A stretch of 48,843 nt of DNA. Origin: JAGHBT01 sp035311885. GTDB lineage: Bacteria; Krumholzibacteriota; Krumholzibacteriia; Krumholzibacteriales; WJIX01. The notes beneath the pieces were generated by a model, which saw nothing but the letters and a program-made list of their open reading frames with translations, made no database searches and was not told where the DNA came from. The position numbers were made by a program, and so were the translations under genes. The first letter of the stretch is position 1; every line of letters starts with the position of its first letter. This document shows positions 34,234 through 43,375 of this stretch, piece by piece. The stretch is taken from positions 1 to 48,843 of the forward strand of contig CAZKNG010000010.1 in the NCBI GenBank assembly GCA_964554125.1, given 5' to 3'.

Positions 34234-34926
34234 ATGGTGTCACTTGAGGAAAACCTGAAAAATGCCCGGGAAAGAATAGAAAAAGCCGCCCTGCAGGCGG
34301 GGCGCGACCCTTCGGAAATAACTATAGTTGCGGTTACCAAGACTCACGGGCCGGAGGTTGTTGAAGAGGCGGTGGCCGCGGGGCTTCTCGATGTTGGTGA
34401 AAACAAAGTTCAGGAATTTCTCGAAAAATCGGAAAAGGTATCGGTAGACTGCAAGTGGCATTTTATCGGTCACCTGCAGAGGAACAAGGTCAAAAAGATT
34501 ATAGGACGTTTTGAATTGATACACGGGGTGGATTCGCTCAGGCTCGCGAGGCGTATAAACAACCTGAGCCTCAGAGAGGGGATCGTCTCGGATATTTTGA
34601 TTCAGGTCAATACGAGTGGTGAAGAATCCAAGTTCGGAATTGAACCCGATGAAGTTGAAAAATTCTGCGGCGAGGCTTCAGGGTTTGAGGGAATAAAAGT
34701 GAGAGGTCTTATGACAATGGCGCCCTGGGTGGATGACACCTCTGTTATAGCCCGAACATTCAAAGGGCTGCGTCTTTTGAGTGAAAAGCTCCGGAGACAG
34801 AATATAGAAAATATCTCTATGGAGCATCTGTCTATGGGTATGACCGATGATTTTGAGATTGCCATTGCCGAAGGATCTACTATTTTACGGCTTGGGAGAG
34901 TTCTTTTCGGGCCGAGAAATGCGTAA
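34234..34926 (+). CDS. yggS: PLP homeostasis protein (YggS/PLPBP family)
   Basis: Soluble PLP-binding protein with an alanine-racemase-like TIM barrel and no known enzymatic reaction; it helps balance free PLP and amino-acid pools. 230 residues from ATG at 34234, six bases after GGGAGG. A TTG three bases earlier is too close to that site. Motifs: IVAVTKTHGPE with the PLP lysine, DVGENKVQEF, KWHFIGHLQRNKV, IHGVDSLRLARRIN, VNTSGEESKFG, GLMTMAPW, LSMGMTDDFEIAI, TILRLGRVLFG. Length is normal. It is followed by yggT and divIVA, the same yggS-yggT-divIVA order found near division genes in many bacteria, which supports a link to cell growth. Confidence 0.95.
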   Translation: MVSLEENLKNARERIEKAALQAGRDPSEITIVAVTKTHGPEVVEEAVAAGLLDVGENKVQEFLEKSEKVSVDCKWHFIGHLQRNKVKKIIGRFELIHGVDSLRLARRINNLSLREGIVSDILIQVNTSGEESKFGIEPDEVEKFCGEASGFEGIKVRGLMTMAPWVDDTSVIARTFKGLRLLSEKLRRQNIENISMEHLSMGMTDDFEIAIAEGSTILRLGRVLFGPRNA

Positions 34927-35046
34927 AAACAGCTTTTGTTCCGGTAAAAAAATTGTCGGTAATTGTATAAAGCGGCAATTTATCGCCGGGCCGGATGAAA
35001 AACTAAATTTTCGGTAATGTCGCAACAGCTTTAATAGTTATGGGTT

Positions 35047-35301
35047 ATGAATTATTTTATAAAAAGTCCGACTGGATTAATAATTGCCTTTATGAATGTT
35101 TGCACGTTCCTGCTGCTGATTTATATATTGCTTCAGCTCATGGAGGAAAAACAGAGGGGGAAGGTTTTTGTTATACTCGACAGAATTTTTTCTCCGGTCC
35201 TTTCGCCTCTTCGAAAGTTCTTCCGGGCTGGAAGGATAGATTGGGCTGCAGTAGCGGTAATAATAATTCTGCAGTTGGCAGTTTTTATTATTAAGAAATA
35301 G
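35047..35301 (+). CDS. yggT: YggT-family membrane protein
   Basis: 84 residues with two hydrophobic helices (~12-30, IAFMNVCTFLLLIYILL; ~66-82, WAAVAVIIILQLAVFII) separated by the family loop with LDRIFSPVLSPLRKFFR. The YggT family is small and linked by synteny to yggS and division/septum genes; its exact role is unknown. No strong ribosome-binding site is seen and the spacing to yggS is 120 bases, so it may have its own weak promoter. The overlapping frame at 35040 is a shadow. Confidence 0.85.
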   Translation: MNYFIKSPTGLIIAFMNVCTFLLLIYILLQLMEEKQRGKVFVILDRIFSPVLSPLRKFFRAGRIDWAAVAVIIILQLAVFIIKK

Positions 35302-35407
35302 CAGTATTAAGAGTCCGGTTGTTTTACCGGCATTGATGAAATGGAAAATAAAAAGATGAAACTGATTTGTTAAGCGGCGGAAACGCCCTGAAACAGGAGG
35401 ACAAGCA

Positions 35408-36697
35408 ATGAGGATTACTCCGCTGGATATAAGAAGACAGGAATTCAAAAAGAGTATGCGCGGGTTCGACCCGGATGAGGTATACGCTTTTTTAAATACT
35501 GTTGCCGAAGAATATGAAGCGGCTCTCACTGACAATAAGGGGCTCCGTGAGCATATTGTCAATCTTAAGGCGAGAGTGGATGAATTTAAATCTATGGAAA
35601 CAAATCTTCGCAACACACTCCTGACCGCCCAGAAGTTGACGTCGGACGCGAAAGAGAATGCCAGGCATGAAGCCGGGCTCATTTTAAGAGAGGCTGAAGT
35701 TGAGGCTGAGAAGGCATCTGAGAACATACGTTCCCATACGAGGCAGCTTCGCAGGGAAATACTTGAACTTAAGAAACAGAAGGACAACTACCTTACAAGG
35801 CTTAAGACACTTATAGAGAACCACCGCGAAATGATAAAGGGTTTCGAAGATGATTTTGCTCAGTCTGACGAGGAGATTGCAAATCTCGAATCAAGAATAA
35901 AGGAAGATTCAAGAAAGAGTGTCCAGCACCGGAGAATGAGCCGGGAAAAGATAACCGAGAAATTTGCGCGTAAACCAGCAGAGAAGGAGGTTGAGGAAGA
36001 AAACGCCGAGTCTCCGGGATCTGAAACCGGAGAAAAAAGGGTGCCGCAGGATTCCGGGGGCGCGAGGGAAAAAGATAATATCTCACGGCAAAAGACCGGA
36101 GATGAAAGACCTTCACAATCTCCGGCTGAAACCGGTCTGCCAGAACACGAAGCGGAAAGGGACATAGAGGAGAGCCCTTTGGAAAATTTAAACGCAGATG
36201 AATTCCAGCAGGATAGCGATGAAGCTGTTTCTGCTGATGAAGTTGATGTGGAGGCGGAGAAGACCGAAAGTGATGAGTGGGGTGATTATGAGGTAAGGAA
36301 GCAGGAAACGGACTGGGAGAATTATGAGATCTCCTCAGAGGATGATTCGGTAGAGGATGGTTTTGAAGAAGCCCTTTCAGGATTAACAGAGGAAACGGGT
36401 CAGCGCGAGCACGAAAGCGACGTAAGTGATGACAGGGAAGGGCTGTCCGCCTACGCGGAGTCGGAATCAAATGAGGCGGAATCCAGCGCGGAAGAGAGCC
36501 GGGACAACCCTCAGGGGGAGCAGCAATCTGAAAGATATCAGATGACAAAGGAAGGCAAAGAAACAGGAGAAGAAGATAGGGCAGGGCAACCTGATGGCGG
36601 CCCTGATTCTGAAGAAAAAGCGGATGAGGATGGCGGCACCTGGTCAATGGACAGATTGAAAGAGAATGTTACTAATATTGGAAAACAGGACAGTTGA
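35408..36697 (+). CDS. divIVA: DivIVA-domain protein with long acidic C-terminal tail
   Basis: 429 residues; start ATG with AACAGGAGG upstream. Residues 1-60 are the DivIVA membrane-curvature-sensing domain (ITPLDIRRQEFKKSMRGFDP, DEVYAFLNTVAEEYE). A coiled coil runs ~30-185 (DNKGLREHIVNLKARVDEF, RQLRREILELKKQKDNYLTR). From ~195 to ~415 the chain is low-complexity, rich in Glu, Asp, Ser and Gly, and surely disordered, ending in a short basic/hydrophobic piece (WSMDRLKENVTNIGKQ). Typical DivIVA proteins are 150-250 residues, so the tail is the unusual part. The family recruits division and cell-wall proteins to poles and septa. The yggS-yggT context agrees. Confidence 0.88.
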   Translation: MRITPLDIRRQEFKKSMRGFDPDEVYAFLNTVAEEYEAALTDNKGLREHIVNLKARVDEFKSMETNLRNTLLTAQKLTSDAKENARHEAGLILREAEVEAEKASENIRSHTRQLRREILELKKQKDNYLTRLKTLIENHREMIKGFEDDFAQSDEEIANLESRIKEDSRKSVQHRRMSREKITEKFARKPAEKEVEEENAESPGSETGEKRVPQDSGGAREKDNISRQKTGDERPSQSPAETGLPEHEAERDIEESPLENLNADEFQQDSDEAVSADEVDVEAEKTESDEWGDYEVRKQETDWENYEISSEDDSVEDGFEEALSGLTEETGQREHESDVSDDREGLSAYAESESNEAESSAEESRDNPQGEQQSERYQMTKEGKETGEEDRAGQPDGGPDSEEKADEDGGTWSMDRLKENVTNIGKQDS

Positions 36698-36846
36698 TAA
36701 AGGTCCTTGCCGGTTTCCAGGCGCGGGCTGATACAAGGCAAACTATAAAATGTGTATTTACTCAGGGGTTGAGCTTACCAGGGTTCAATCCCTTATGTTA
36801 AATGGGTTTTCCTGCAGTGAATTCTTTTATATATTTCAGATAAACC

Positions 36847-36875
36847 TTGCCGAATATTACAATAATATGTATAAG
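36847..36875 (+). promoter_or_regulatory. Promoter of the purine nucleoside phosphorylase gene
   Basis: TTGCCG (36847-36852), 17 bases, TATAAG (36870-36875), about 100 bases before the ATG. Confidence 0.5.
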
Positions 36876-36979
36876 AGGTAGTTGAGTGCGCAGTGGATGT
36901 TGGGATCAGGATTGAATGAGTCCGGGGTTTTCCGGCAGAGGCTTTCAGTCAGCCGGAGTTGAAAAGGAAAGGTCAATAT

Positions 36980-37804
36980 ATGTCGTGTCTGTATGACGAT
37001 ATCAGAGAAGCTGTTTCATACATAAGAAAACAGGTAAAAATACGTCCGACATACGGGCTTATTCTCGGCAGCGGCCTTGGCGGTCTCGCCGGCAGGATAG
37101 ATGTCAGCGCAAAGATACCATACGGGGAGATCCCCGGATTTTCCGTTTCGACTGTGGAGGGTCTTCACGCGGGTAATCTGATAATAGGCAAATTGTCGGG
37201 AAAGCGGATTGTGGCTATGGAGGGAAGGGTCCATTACTATGAGGGATACTCTATGAAGGAGATAACATTTCCAATTAGAGTGATGAAGGCTCTGGGGGTA
37301 AACTCCCTGATATTGACTTCCGCGGTAGGTGCCATGAACCCTCAGCTAACGCCCGGGTCATTGGTTGTGCTGACAGATCATATAAACCTGATGGGTGATA
37401 ATCCACTTATCGGTCCGAACGATGAGAGGCTGGGCCCGCGGTTCCCCGATATGAGTATGCCCTATAACAGGAATTATATTTCCAGAATCGAAAAAGCGGG
37501 GCTGGATTTGAAGATTCCCTTAAAGAGGGGGGTTCTTGCCGCCGTGGCGGGACCAAATCTTGAAACGGCGGCTGAATACCGTTTCCTGAGGCGCATAGGG
37601 GCCGATATTGTGGGAATGTCTATTGTCCCCGAGAATATTGTGGCAGTTCATTCAGGAATGAAAGTGCTGGGGATCTCGATCGTTACCGATCAAGCTCTTC
37701 CCGACTGTCTTAAGCCTGTTGATATAAAAGAGATAGTCAGAGTGGCAAAAAAGGGCGAGAAGAAATTGTGCAGACTGGTAGGAGAATTCCTAAGAAGGCT
37801 TTGA
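36980..37804 (+). CDS. Purine nucleoside phosphorylase (trimeric, PNP/MTAP class)
   Basis: Cytosolic enzyme that splits purine nucleosides with phosphate to base plus (deoxy)ribose-1-phosphate. 274 residues from ATG at 36980, seven bases after AAAGG; a TTG at 36959 would add seven. Family motifs: ILGSGLGGLAGRI (phosphate loop), IPGFSVSTVEGLHAG, EGRVHYYEGYSM, LTSAVGAMNPQLTPGSLVVLTDHINLMGDNPL, VAGPNLETAAEYRFLR, GADIVGMSIVPENIVA with Glu and Met of the active site. TSAVGAMN stands for the usual TNAAGG(V/I)N, and the base-specific Asn near residue 240 is TDQALP, so specificity (guanosine versus 5'-methylthioadenosine-like) is unsure. It has its own promoter and precedes the ileS run. Confidence 0.9.
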   Translation: MSCLYDDIREAVSYIRKQVKIRPTYGLILGSGLGGLAGRIDVSAKIPYGEIPGFSVSTVEGLHAGNLIIGKLSGKRIVAMEGRVHYYEGYSMKEITFPIRVMKALGVNSLILTSAVGAMNPQLTPGSLVVLTDHINLMGDNPLIGPNDERLGPRFPDMSMPYNRNYISRIEKAGLDLKIPLKRGVLAAVAGPNLETAAEYRFLRRIGADIVGMSIVPENIVAVHSGMKVLGISIVTDQALPDCLKPVDIKEIVRVAKKGEKKLCRLVGEFLRRL

Positions 37805-37829
37805 GTATGTCTGCTGTTAACATTATATT
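37801..37829 (+). promoter_or_regulatory. Promoter of the ileS operon
   Basis: TTGAGT (37801-37806), 17 bases, TATATT (37824-37829). It overlaps the stop of the preceding gene and lies about 35 bases before the ileS start. Confidence 0.5.
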
Positions 37830-37863
37830 CCTTAGAGGAAATGTCATATAGGTTACAGATGGA

Positions 37864-40800
37864 GTGAATGAAGTGAAAGAGAAAGAGAAGAAAAATATAT
37901 ACGGAGATCTACCCCGTGCCAACCCCCCCGAAGCTGAAGCGGAAGTGCTTAAATACTGGGATGATTACAGAATATTCGACAGAAGCCTCAAGCAGCGTTC
38001 TCCGGAAAACCCTTTCGTGTTCTACGAAGGGCCTCCCACGGCGAATGGGAGACCGGGGGTACATCATGCTATGTCGAGGACAATCAAGGATACGATCTGC
38101 AGATTTAAGACAATGCGGGGATACAGGGTTGAAAGAAAAGCGGGGTGGGATACACACGGACTTCCGGTTGAGATAGAGGTTGAAAAAAAGCTGGGGCTTG
38201 ACGGCAAAGAACAGATCGAAGAGCACGGAGTTCGGCATTTTAACAGGGAATGCAGGGAGAGTATATTCAAGTATCTGGATGAATGGCACGAGTTTACGCG
38301 CATGCTTGGTTTCTGGCTTGATCTTGATAACCCTTATGTTACATGCACGAATGAATATATAGAATCGGTGTGGTGGATTCTTAAGCAATTCTGGAATAAG
38401 AAGCTGCTGTATGAAGGACATAAAATTGTTCCCTATTGTCCCCGTTGCGGAACTTCACTCTCAAGCCACGAAGTCTCACAGGGATACAGGGAAGTAAAAG
38501 ATCCTTCAATTTATTTCAAGCTCCCCCTCAAAGGTGAGGATGCGAGTCTTCTCGTATGGACAACGACCCCCTGGACTCTGCTTTCCAATGTGGCTCTGGC
38601 GGTCGGACCTGAATATAAATATGTAAAAGTAAAGTCTGATGGAGATATCCTTATACTGGCCGAAGCTCTAACTGCCGTCCTGGGAGATGAATTTGAGGTT
38701 CTCGACAGGTTCGACGGAAAAGAGCTTGTAGGCAAAGAGTACAAACCATGCTTTCCCTATTTTGAAGACGCCGAAGGGGGTTTCAGGGTAATAGCGGGGG
38801 ATTTTGTAACCCTCACCGACGGTACGGGAATAGTTCATATCGCGCCCGCTTTCGGTGAGGATGACTATAAAATAGGAGAGGTTGAAAATCTGCCCTTTGT
38901 TCAGCCTGTCGATAAGAAAGGGAGATTTACTGAGGATATCGAGCCCTGGTCCGGCGTCTTTGTAAAAGATTGTGATTCTGAAATTATCGAAGATCTTAAA
39001 AGGCGGGGTATACTCTACAGGAGCGGAGAGATTGAGCATTCATATCCGTTCTGCTGGAGGTGTGATTCCCCACTTCTTTACTACGGCAGGCGCTCATGGT
39101 ATATAAAGACTACTGCCTTTAAGGATAAGCTGATCGAAGCCAATTCTAAAATTGAATGGTTCCCCCCTGAAGTAGGAGAGAACAGATTTGCCAGGTGGCT
39201 TGAGGGGAATGTCGATTGGGCTTTAAGCCGTGAACGCTACTGGGGCACTCCCCTTAATATCTGGATATGTAATTCGTGCGGAGAGAAGTTTTGTCCCGCG
39301 GGTGTGGAGGAGTTAAAGGAGGTCAGCGGGAATTTTCCCGAAGACTACGATCTCCATAAACCCTTCGTTGATGAGCTGGAACTTTCGTGCCCTCAGTGCG
39401 GCGGAAACATGAAGAGGGTTCCGGATGTTATCGATTGCTGGTTCGATTCAGGCGCGATGCCGTTCGCGCAGCATCATTACCCTTTCGAAAATGAGGATAT
39501 TTTTGAGAATCAGTATCCGGCGGAATTTATCAGCGAAGGAGTTGACCAGTCACGCGGTTGGTTCTATTCACTCCTCGTAATAGGTGTATTTTTGAAAAAA
39601 GAAAGTCCATACCGAAGATGTCTGCCCCATGGAATGGTTCTCGATGCGAATGGCCAGAAGATGAGTAAAAGCCGGGGAAACGCGGTTTTCGCGCGCGAAG
39701 CCTTGAGCAATCACGGTGCTGACGCCCTGAGGTGGTTTCTTATGACATCGGGTGCGCCTCATCTCGCAAAGCGCTTTGATCCGGATTCTCTCAGGGACTC
39801 TGCCAACAGATTTATCGGGACATTCAAGAATCTTTACAGCTTTTTCGCGATGTACGCGAGACTTGACGGTTTTGTTCCTGAAGGAAAAATCGAAAGTGAT
39901 AATCTAATAGATAAATGGCTTCTTTCCGTATATAACTCGACGATAAAGGATGTCACAGAAGCTCTGGACGCTTATGACATTAACCGTGCAGGAAGAAGGT
40001 TATCGGTTTTTGCTGTTGATCAGCTCAGCAACTGGTATTTAAGACGCTGCCGCAGAAGATTCTGGAAGAACGAAATGAGCGGTGATAAAAGGGCTGCTTA
40101 TGAAACATATTACATGGTTCTCAGTGGATTGACCAGGCTTATGGCGCCGATCGTCCCTTTTATAAGTGAGTCTGTTTATCTGAGACTCAACAGCTACAGG
40201 GAGGAAGAGGAGGGGAGCCTGAGTGTCCATCTGCAGAATTATCCTGAATATGACGAAGAGATGATCGACGGGGAACTTGAAAGAAGAATGCAGGAAGTCC
40301 TTCAGATTGTAATAGCCGGCAGGGCAGCCAGGAACAAAGCGGGAATAAAGGTCAGAACACCCCTTTCGGAACTTCTTGTATCTAATATCTCTTCCGGGAG
40401 CGTTGATTGGCTGGATGACAGGGGGTATACATCTCTGGTTCATGATGAGCTTAACGTTAAAAAGATATCATATGTGGAGAGCGCCGATGACTACATTCTT
40501 CTTTCTGCCAAACCGGAATATTCCCTGCTCGGAAAGAGGTTTGGAAAAAAGATAAAGGAAGTAGCGCGGGTTATTGAAAAATTGCCGAGCGCCGAGCTTA
40601 AGGCGCTCGAATCTGACGGAGAGATCTTTATCGATATTGAAGGGAAGAGAGAAAAATTTATATCTGAGGAAATCAAAATATCCAGAGAGACTGTCGAAAA
40701 CTTCGAAGTGGAAGAAGAATCCGATATGGCGGTTGTTCTCAACACTGAATTAACCCCCGAATTGATCAGAGAGGGGATAGCCAGAGACTTAGTGAACAGA

Positions 40801-41022
40801 ATTCAGAATCTGAGGAAGGACTCAGATTTTGAAATAAGCGATAGAATAGTATTGTCCTTTGAATCTGATGATGAAATTGAAGAGGTCTTTGCTGAATTCG
40901 ACGATTATATCCGAAGTGAAACATTAACCGAGTCTATTTACAGGGGCGAAAAGAATTGGCCTTTTACCGCTGAGTTCGAACTTAATGACTTAAGCGTTAA
41001 AATCTGGACGAAACTTGCCTGA
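37864..41022 (+). CDS. ileS: Isoleucyl-tRNA synthetase, IleS2 type
   Basis: Charges tRNA-Ile with isoleucine. 1052 residues, the length of the IleS2 (eukaryote-like) class, which is often less sensitive to mupirocin than IleS1. Class I signatures: PPTANGRPGVHHAMSRT (HIGH motif as GVHH, His67-68) and DANGQKMSKSRGN (Lys599-Ser603). The editing domain is present (VWTTTPWTLLSNVAL, TDGTGIVHIAPAFGEDD). Cys pairs (CPRCG, CNSCG, CPQCG) suggest bound zinc. The anticodon-binding C-terminal region continues to the end. Start GTG at 37864, or GTG at 37873, which is better spaced from GGAG; the difference is three residues. First gene of a long collinear run through larE. Confidence 0.96.
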   Translation: MNEVKEKEKKNIYGDLPRANPPEAEAEVLKYWDDYRIFDRSLKQRSPENPFVFYEGPPTANGRPGVHHAMSRTIKDTICRFKTMRGYRVERKAGWDTHGLPVEIEVEKKLGLDGKEQIEEHGVRHFNRECRESIFKYLDEWHEFTRMLGFWLDLDNPYVTCTNEYIESVWWILKQFWNKKLLYEGHKIVPYCPRCGTSLSSHEVSQGYREVKDPSIYFKLPLKGEDASLLVWTTTPWTLLSNVALAVGPEYKYVKVKSDGDILILAEALTAVLGDEFEVLDRFDGKELVGKEYKPCFPYFEDAEGGFRVIAGDFVTLTDGTGIVHIAPAFGEDDYKIGEVENLPFVQPVDKKGRFTEDIEPWSGVFVKDCDSEIIEDLKRRGILYRSGEIEHSYPFCWRCDSPLLYYGRRSWYIKTTAFKDKLIEANSKIEWFPPEVGENRFARWLEGNVDWALSRERYWGTPLNIWICNSCGEKFCPAGVEELKEVSGNFPEDYDLHKPFVDELELSCPQCGGNMKRVPDVIDCWFDSGAMPFAQHHYPFENEDIFENQYPAEFISEGVDQSRGWFYSLLVIGVFLKKESPYRRCLPHGMVLDANGQKMSKSRGNAVFAREALSNHGADALRWFLMTSGAPHLAKRFDPDSLRDSANRFIGTFKNLYSFFAMYARLDGFVPEGKIESDNLIDKWLLSVYNSTIKDVTEALDAYDINRAGRRLSVFAVDQLSNWYLRRCRRRFWKNEMSGDKRAAYETYYMVLSGLTRLMAPIVPFISESVYLRLNSYREEEEGSLSVHLQNYPEYDEEMIDGELERRMQEVLQIVIAGRAARNKAGIKVRTPLSELLVSNISSGSVDWLDDRGYTSLVHDELNVKKISYVESADDYILLSAKPEYSLLGKRFGKKIKEVARVIEKLPSAELKALESDGEIFIDIEGKREKFISEEIKISRETVENFEVEEESDMAVVLNTELTPELIREGIARDLVNRIQNLRKDSDFEISDRIVLSFESDDEIEEVFAEFDDYIRSETLTESIYRGEKNWPFTAEFELNDLSVKIWTKLA

Positions 41023-41049
41023 CATGCTCAGGTGGAAGGAGAATCGAAG

Positions 41050-41451
41050 ATGCCTTCAAAAAAGAAAAGAAAGTATAATAAGAAAGAACTTGAAAAATTC
41101 AGAAAGGATATAATAGCTGAACGGGACAGGATCGTAGGAGAGCTTGACCGGATCAATGATTTGATAAGTTCTTCAGCAGAAGATGAGGCGGCAAGCAAGT
41201 CATATTCGAACCATCTGGCCGATCAGGGAACAGACGGTATGGAGAAGGAGAAGCTGTATTCTTATGCCTCTCAGAAGGACTCTTATTTGAGGGCCTTGAA
41301 CGAAGCTTTGGAGAGGCTGGAGAGAGGGATCTACGGCAAATGTGATATATGCGGGAGTTTGATTCCCAAGAGAAGGCTGAATGTGGTTCCTTCGGCCAGG
41401 TTATGCATTAAGTGCAAAAGTGATCAGGAGAGTGAACGGAAGGGACGATAA
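41050..41451 (+). CDS. DksA/TraR C4-type zinc-finger protein
   Basis: 133 residues from ATG at 41050 with AAGGAG at eight bases; an earlier GTG (41032) lies before that site. A long N-terminal coiled coil (~5-95; ELEKFRKDIIAERDRIVGEL, LNEALERLERG) is followed by a four-Cys zinc finger, CDIC-x17-CIKC. This is the DksA/TraR-like plan of factors that act through the RNA polymerase secondary channel. The tip residues DxxDxA of true DksA are not clear (SSSAEDEAAS is nearest), so a transcription role is likely but unproven. Between ileS and lspA, as is common in many genomes. Confidence 0.9.
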   Translation: MPSKKKRKYNKKELEKFRKDIIAERDRIVGELDRINDLISSSAEDEAASKSYSNHLADQGTDGMEKEKLYSYASQKDSYLRALNEALERLERGIYGKCDICGSLIPKRRLNVVPSARLCIKCKSDQESERKGR

Positions 41452-41455
41452 ATAG

Positions 41456-41935
41456 ATGCTGTATTTTACTGTTGCCGCCCTTGTTGTTATCCTGGATCAG
41501 ACTACCAAGAGGATTGTTCTTGAAACATACTCAAGAGGCGGCGGCAGGGAATTGATAGGAAACCTCCTCAGAGTAAGATTGAGCTACAATCCCGGGGCGA
41601 TACTGGGTGTGCTTTCAGGCTCGAGAGTACTTCTTTTAACTGTTACTATAATTTCTATCATCGCGCTTATCATCTTCGCGTATAAGATGAGATACGCTCC
41701 GGTCATTAAACGTTTTTCTCTCGGACTTATTCTCGGAGGCGCGTTCGGCAACCTCATAGACAGAGTGGCCTCAGGCAGTGTAGTTGATTTTATCGACATG
41801 GGGATAGGCAGATACAGATGGCCCACATATAATATAGCGGATGCGGCGGTAACTGTCGGAGCTGTTATACTGATTTCAGGGTTTATTCTATCTTCCGATT
41901 CTTCCATTGAAGAAGAAAGCGGAAATCCTCATTAA
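41456..41935 (+). CDS. lspA: Lipoprotein signal peptidase (signal peptidase II)
   Basis: Inner-membrane aspartyl protease that cleaves lipoprotein signal peptides before the lipidated Cys. 159 residues with four hydrophobic helices. Family boxes: VVILDQTTKRIV, LRVRLSYNPGAILGVL, GGAFGNLIDRVASGSVVDFIDM, PTYNIADAAVTVGAVIL. The catalytic pair is Asp102 and Asp129, 27 residues apart as in the Escherichia coli enzyme. It fits the several lipoproteins coded in this window. It begins four bases after the DksA-like gene, so it is co-transcribed. Confidence 0.96.
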   Translation: MLYFTVAALVVILDQTTKRIVLETYSRGGGRELIGNLLRVRLSYNPGAILGVLSGSRVLLLTVTIISIIALIIFAYKMRYAPVIKRFSLGLILGGAFGNLIDRVASGSVVDFIDMGIGRYRWPTYNIADAAVTVGAVILISGFILSSDSSIEEESGNPH

Positions 41936-41958
41936 TTCAGGTGTGTTTTTCCTGTAAT

Positions 41959-41974
41959 GGCAAAGATCTTTGCC
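41959..41974. repeat. 16-bp perfect palindrome in the lspA-rluD gap
   Basis: GGCAAAGATCTTTGCC. It could fold as a small hairpin in the mRNA (six pairs, GATC loop) without a T run. Its core AAAGATCTTT also occurs at 17887-17896. Confidence 0.4.
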
Positions 41975-42042
41975 GGCGGTCAGTTTGGAAAAGATAACCG
42001 TTATGAAGGTAGAAAATAAAGTAATCCCGTCTTAAGGTCGTC

Positions 42043-43023
42043 ATGAGTAAAAAAATATATGAATTTACTGTCGATGAGAAAAGTTCGGATGAAAGGCTTG
42101 ATCAATATCTCGGAAAACAGATCGAGGAGTTGTCCAGGTCGAGGCTTAAGAAGGCGATAAAGTCCGGAGAGGTTCTTGTAGGCGGCTCTGAAGTGAGAAA
42201 AGCCGCCTACAGAGTCAGCTGCGGCGAAAAGATTTTCCTCGAGTTTACTCCTCCTTCGCCCATGGAAGCCTTCCCTGAAGATATTCCTCTCAGTATTGTT
42301 TATGAAGATAAAGATCTTCTGGTTCTGGATAAACCAGCCGGTCTTGTCGTGCATCCGGCTCCGGGGCACAGGAGCGGCACTCTCGTTAACGCTTTATTGT
42401 ATCACTGTAATGATCTCTCCGGTATTGGAGGTGTACTGCGTCCCGGCATTGTTCACAGGCTTGATAAAGACACTTCGGGACTTCTCGTTGTAGCCAAAAA
42501 TGACGAGATTCATCTTTCTCTCTCCCGCCAGCTCATGGAGAGAACCGTCTCAAGAGTATATCACGCGATAGTGTGGGGCAGAATGCCCCGCGGTGAAGGG
42601 GTAATTGATTTTCCCATAGGCAGATCCAGACGTAACAGGAAAAAGATGGCGGTGGTAAAATCGGGTGGAAGGGATGCAGTGACAAGCTACAATGTTATGG
42701 ACACTTATCAGCCTTTCCAGTATATTGAAGTAAAGCTCGGTACAGGAAGGACCCATCAGATAAGGGTGCATTTTTCCTATTACGGGAGACCGATACTCGG
42801 GGACCCTGATTATGGAGGCAGGAAACTGAGGAAATGGGAGCTGCCTGACAGGGAAAGAAAAATTGCTCAGAAGGCACTTTCTGTTATTGACAGGCAGGCT
42901 CTTCATGCCGCCGAATTGTCATTTTATCATCCGATTGCCGGAAGGAAGATGAATTTCAAGACAGATCTTCCGGATGATTTTGAATCGGTATTATCGGTAA
43001 TAAGGGAGGATGATGAAATATAA
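42043..43023 (+). CDS. rluD: 23S rRNA pseudouridine synthase, RluD-type
   Basis: 326 residues. An N-terminal S4 RNA-binding domain (~12-75; RLDQYLGKQIEELSRSRLKK, VLVGG) is joined to the RluA-type catalytic domain: LLVLDKPAGLVVHPAPGH, PGIVHRLDKDTSGLLVVAK with catalytic Asp141, YHAIVWG, VKLGTGRTHQIRVHF, GRPILGDPDYGG. This plan makes pseudouridines in helix 69 of 23S rRNA in well-studied members. lspA followed by rluD is a common order. Its end overlaps the STAS gene by 14 bases. Confidence 0.94.
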   Translation: MSKKIYEFTVDEKSSDERLDQYLGKQIEELSRSRLKKAIKSGEVLVGGSEVRKAAYRVSCGEKIFLEFTPPSPMEAFPEDIPLSIVYEDKDLLVLDKPAGLVVHPAPGHRSGTLVNALLYHCNDLSGIGGVLRPGIVHRLDKDTSGLLVVAKNDEIHLSLSRQLMERTVSRVYHAIVWGRMPRGEGVIDFPIGRSRRNRKKMAVVKSGGRDAVTSYNVMDTYQPFQYIEVKLGTGRTHQIRVHFSYYGRPILGDPDYGGRKLRKWELPDRERKIAQKALSVIDRQALHAAELSFYHPIAGRKMNFKTDLPDDFESVLSVIREDDEI

Positions 43024-43357
43024 AACAAGAGAAAACAGCGGGATTGTTATAGTAGAATTATCCGGAAGGCTTATGGGCGGTCCCGATTCGGCAAAATTCA
43101 GAAATCTTATATATGATCTTCTGGAGAAGGGCAAAAAAAATATTGTAATCGATCTTGGAAAGGTTTCATGGGTAAACAGCGTGGGTGTGGGGATTCTTAT
43201 TTCGGGTTACACGACTATGCGTAAACATCAGGGTGATTTGAAATTGCTTAACGTTTCGAGCAAGATTAAGAGTCTTCTTTATGTGACTAAATTGAATTTA
43301 ATATTTGAATCTTTTGAAGATGAAACTGAAGTTATTAAAAGTTATTCTGAAAATTGA
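43010..43357 (+). CDS. STAS-domain anti-sigma-factor antagonist
   Basis: 115 residues, a single SpoIIAA/RsbV-like STAS domain: IVIVELSGRLMGG, KKNIVIDLGKVSWVNSVGVGILISGY, LKLLNVSSKIKSLLYVT. The expected phosphorylation site is Ser57 (in NSVGVG). The preceding residue is Asn where many antagonists have Asp. In the dephosphorylated state such proteins bind the RsbW-like kinase and free its target. It overlaps rluD by 14 bases and has GGGAGG abutting the ATG, so it is probably translated by coupling. Together with the next two genes it forms a full partner-switching set. Confidence 0.9.
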   Translation: MMKYKTRENSGIVIVELSGRLMGGPDSAKFRNLIYDLLEKGKKNIVIDLGKVSWVNSVGVGILISGYTTMRKHQGDLKLLNVSSKIKSLLYVTKLNLIFESFEDETEVIKSYSEN

Positions 43358-43375
43358 TTTGAAGGGGGGTAATCT

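Noticed and set aside
35811..36647. 278-codon His/Pro/Leu-rich minus-strand frame opposite divIVA
   Set aside because: Its composition is the complement of the acidic repetitive tail, a typical artefact.
36760..36805. GGTTCAATCCC segment resembling a tRNA T-arm after divIVA
   Set aside because: No acceptor, D or anticodon arms surround it. At most it is a small hairpin with the nearby GGGGTTGA.
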